Assembly: GCF_000317065.1 (NCBI RefSeq)
Contig: NC_019701.1
Span: 186,001 to 250,000, forward strand
DNA from: Pseudanabaena sp. PCC 7367
Lineage (GTDB): Bacteria > Cyanobacteriota > Cyanobacteriia > Pseudanabaenales > Pseudanabaenaceae
Length of the DNA stretch: 64,000 nucleotides
Direction of reading: 5' to 3'
Positions 63,006 to 64,000 of the stretch are shown here, in pieces (the stretch's first letter is position 1; each line of letters opens with the position of its first letter). Under the pieces are notes generated by a model, which was not told the origin of the DNA, made no database searches, and worked only from the letters and a program-made list of their open reading frames with translations. A program made the position numbers and the translations under genes.

Positions 63006-64000
63006 CTATATATCGCCAAGCTCACCGCGACCACGAACCTGTACATCTGCGGTGGGAATAAACGCAGTAGCCGTTGACGAAGCGATCGGACTGGTGGCTG
63101 TGGCGGGATTGCCGATTCTGGCAGTACCATCAGCAAATAGGGTGCGTTGGGTAATATCCCGGCGGAGCCTAGCCAGGGCATTGCTGCGCAGAAAGACTCT
63201 GGTGTTATATTCCAATGAATTAACACAGGCATAGAAGCCCGTTACTTGATCCTCAACTGGGATCGTACTGCCATCAGGCAGGGTATCAAATGCTCTTGGT
63301 ACCCGCTGGGCATTAGCTCCGGTTTGACCAAGGTTGGGATTAGCGCAATCATTCCCATTAGCATTCCCATCCAACCCAACCAGAATATCTACATTCGATG
63401 CAGTACCAGGGTCTTCTTGGGCAGCAGCATAGGTTGTGTCATCCACATAATCAATCAGCACCTGCGGTTCTTGGGTAGGGGGGGCGCCAGCTAGATTATA
63501 AGGAGCACTCTGCCAATTGGCCATGCGATCTTTGAGGCTGCCAGCACCAGTGAGGTCAAAGCGACGGAACCCGGAATCAGGCAATACATAATAGAAACCA
63601 AGATCGGTTGGATCTTGAGAACCCCGTTGCGCAGTCAGGCCACAATTTGGTGTAGCCAGAGTGTTCCCTGCAGCAACAGTACAATCGGACTGAATCCCAC
63701 CTCTTAGTTCCCAACGCAACAGTCGAGCAGCACCAGACCAGCCCGTACCCGGATCGTTTTTAGCAACAAAATAGACAACCAGTGAATAGGTGTATTCATC
63801 AGTGCCAATCATATTAGTGTCATTACAGCTAGGGTTGGGATCGCGGAGGCAACCGACCAAAACATCAGCACCGCTGGCCGTTGTTTGGGTCTCGAACCGA
63901 TCGTAAAAAGAGCGCTTCCAGAACGCCAGAATGGGGATTGGATTGTCAACTTCTGTGAAAAATCCTGGCGCAGGTAATTGATTCACGCCAGGTGTGGGCG
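63006..64000 (-). CDS. HpsC-like pseudopilin of hormogonium polysaccharide secretion, 5' part outside the window
   Basis: The frame is open to the window edge on the minus strand, so the N-terminus, with the expected prepilin signal and helix, lies beyond 64000. The 330 visible residues include LPAPGFFTEVDNPIPILAFWKRSF, several paired cysteines (GCLRDPNPSC, DCTVAAGNTLATPNC, NDCANPN, YACVNS), and a C-terminal LRSNALARLRRDI segment. The pattern resembles HpsC, a pseudopilin needed for secretion of motility polysaccharide in filamentous cyanobacteria. A GTG near 63986 is an internal Val, not a start. The assignment is by family resemblance and is moderately certain. Confidence 0.7.
   Translation of the reverse strand, partial: PTPGVNQLPAPGFFTEVDNPIPILAFWKRSFYDRFETQTTASGADVLVGCLRDPNPSCNDTNMIGTDEYTYSLVVYFVAKNDPGTGWSGAARLLRWELRGGIQSDCTVAAGNTLATPNCGLTAQRGSQDPTDLGFYYVLPDSGFRRFDLTGAGSLKDRMANWQSAPYNLAGAPPTQEPQVLIDYVDDTTYAAAQEDPGTASNVDILVGLDGNANGNDCANPNLGQTGANAQRVPRAFDTLPDGSTIPVEDQVTGFYACVNSLEYNTRVFLRSNALARLRRDITQRTLFADGTARIGNPATATSPIASSTATAFIPTADVQVRGRGELGDI

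Overview
This window is chromosomal DNA of a cyanobacterium. The evidence is the very frequent HIP1 palindrome (GCGATCGC and its core CGATCG) in and between genes, together with cyanobacterial proteins: a PsbP-like thylakoid lipoprotein (CyanoP), the proton-extrusion protein PxcA, a UbiD decarboxylase of the plastoquinone type, an Aas-type acyl-ACP synthetase, and an aa3 oxidase with its haem O/A synthases. An HpsC-like pseudopilin at the right edge suggests a filamentous, hormogonium-forming relative. No rRNA, tRNA, CRISPR array, transposase or integrase was seen.

Layout. 0.5-6.4 kb (minus): a cyclic-nucleotide-binding protein, a nucleotide-transporter-like HEAT protein and UbiD. 6.4-7.9 kb (plus): an AT-rich, HIP1-free three-gene cassette led by a PadR-type repressor with its own promoter/operator. 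7.9-10.1 kb (minus): small membrane protein, AbrB-family membrane protein, peroxiredoxin. 10.6-15.9 kb (plus): Aas, YlqD-like protein, metallophosphoesterase, DUF697 GTPase. 16.3-22.2 kb: a 1945-residue signalling protein (degenerate kinase, AAA ATPase, GAF, PAS, PP2C phosphatase). 22.7-27.3 kb: tandem beta-helix/RTX paralogues. 27.5-34.2 kb: MscS channel, RidA, small membrane proteins, a TM2-SHOCT protein, an HhH membrane protein and a kinase with the same TM2-SHOCT tail. 34.9-38.4 kb: ctaA-ctaB (plus) converging on ureE-ureF (minus). 38.6-44.0 kb: two divergent Calx-beta/RTX proteins around a 1.16 kb AT-rich intergenic region. 44.1-48.7 kb: STAND NTPase, pxcA, a DUF2256 mini-gene and an ABC-2 permease. 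50.0-56.9 kb: CyanoP, response regulator-PP2C, STAS antagonist, Mrp, FolC and an unknown protein. 57.7-61.2 kb (minus): coxB-coxA-coxC. 62.1-64.0 kb (minus): pseudopilin and partial hpsC-like gene.

How the genes work together. CtaB and CtaA make haem O and haem A for the CoxBAC oxidase encoded 20 kb away. The response regulator-PP2C and the adjacent convergent STAS protein look like a partner-switching pair. UreE and UreF are urease nickel-insertion factors without urease structural genes here. The four RTX proteins are probably exported by a type I system encoded elsewhere.

Most notable: the PadR cassette with its operator, the predicted pseudokinase head on the 1945-residue protein, the DUF2256 gene in a gap usually left blank, the metallophosphoesterase with altered metal ligands, and a recurrent process of short (often 9-nt) tandem duplications that has shaped both intergenic DNA and Asn/Gln-rich linkers in three unrelated proteins.
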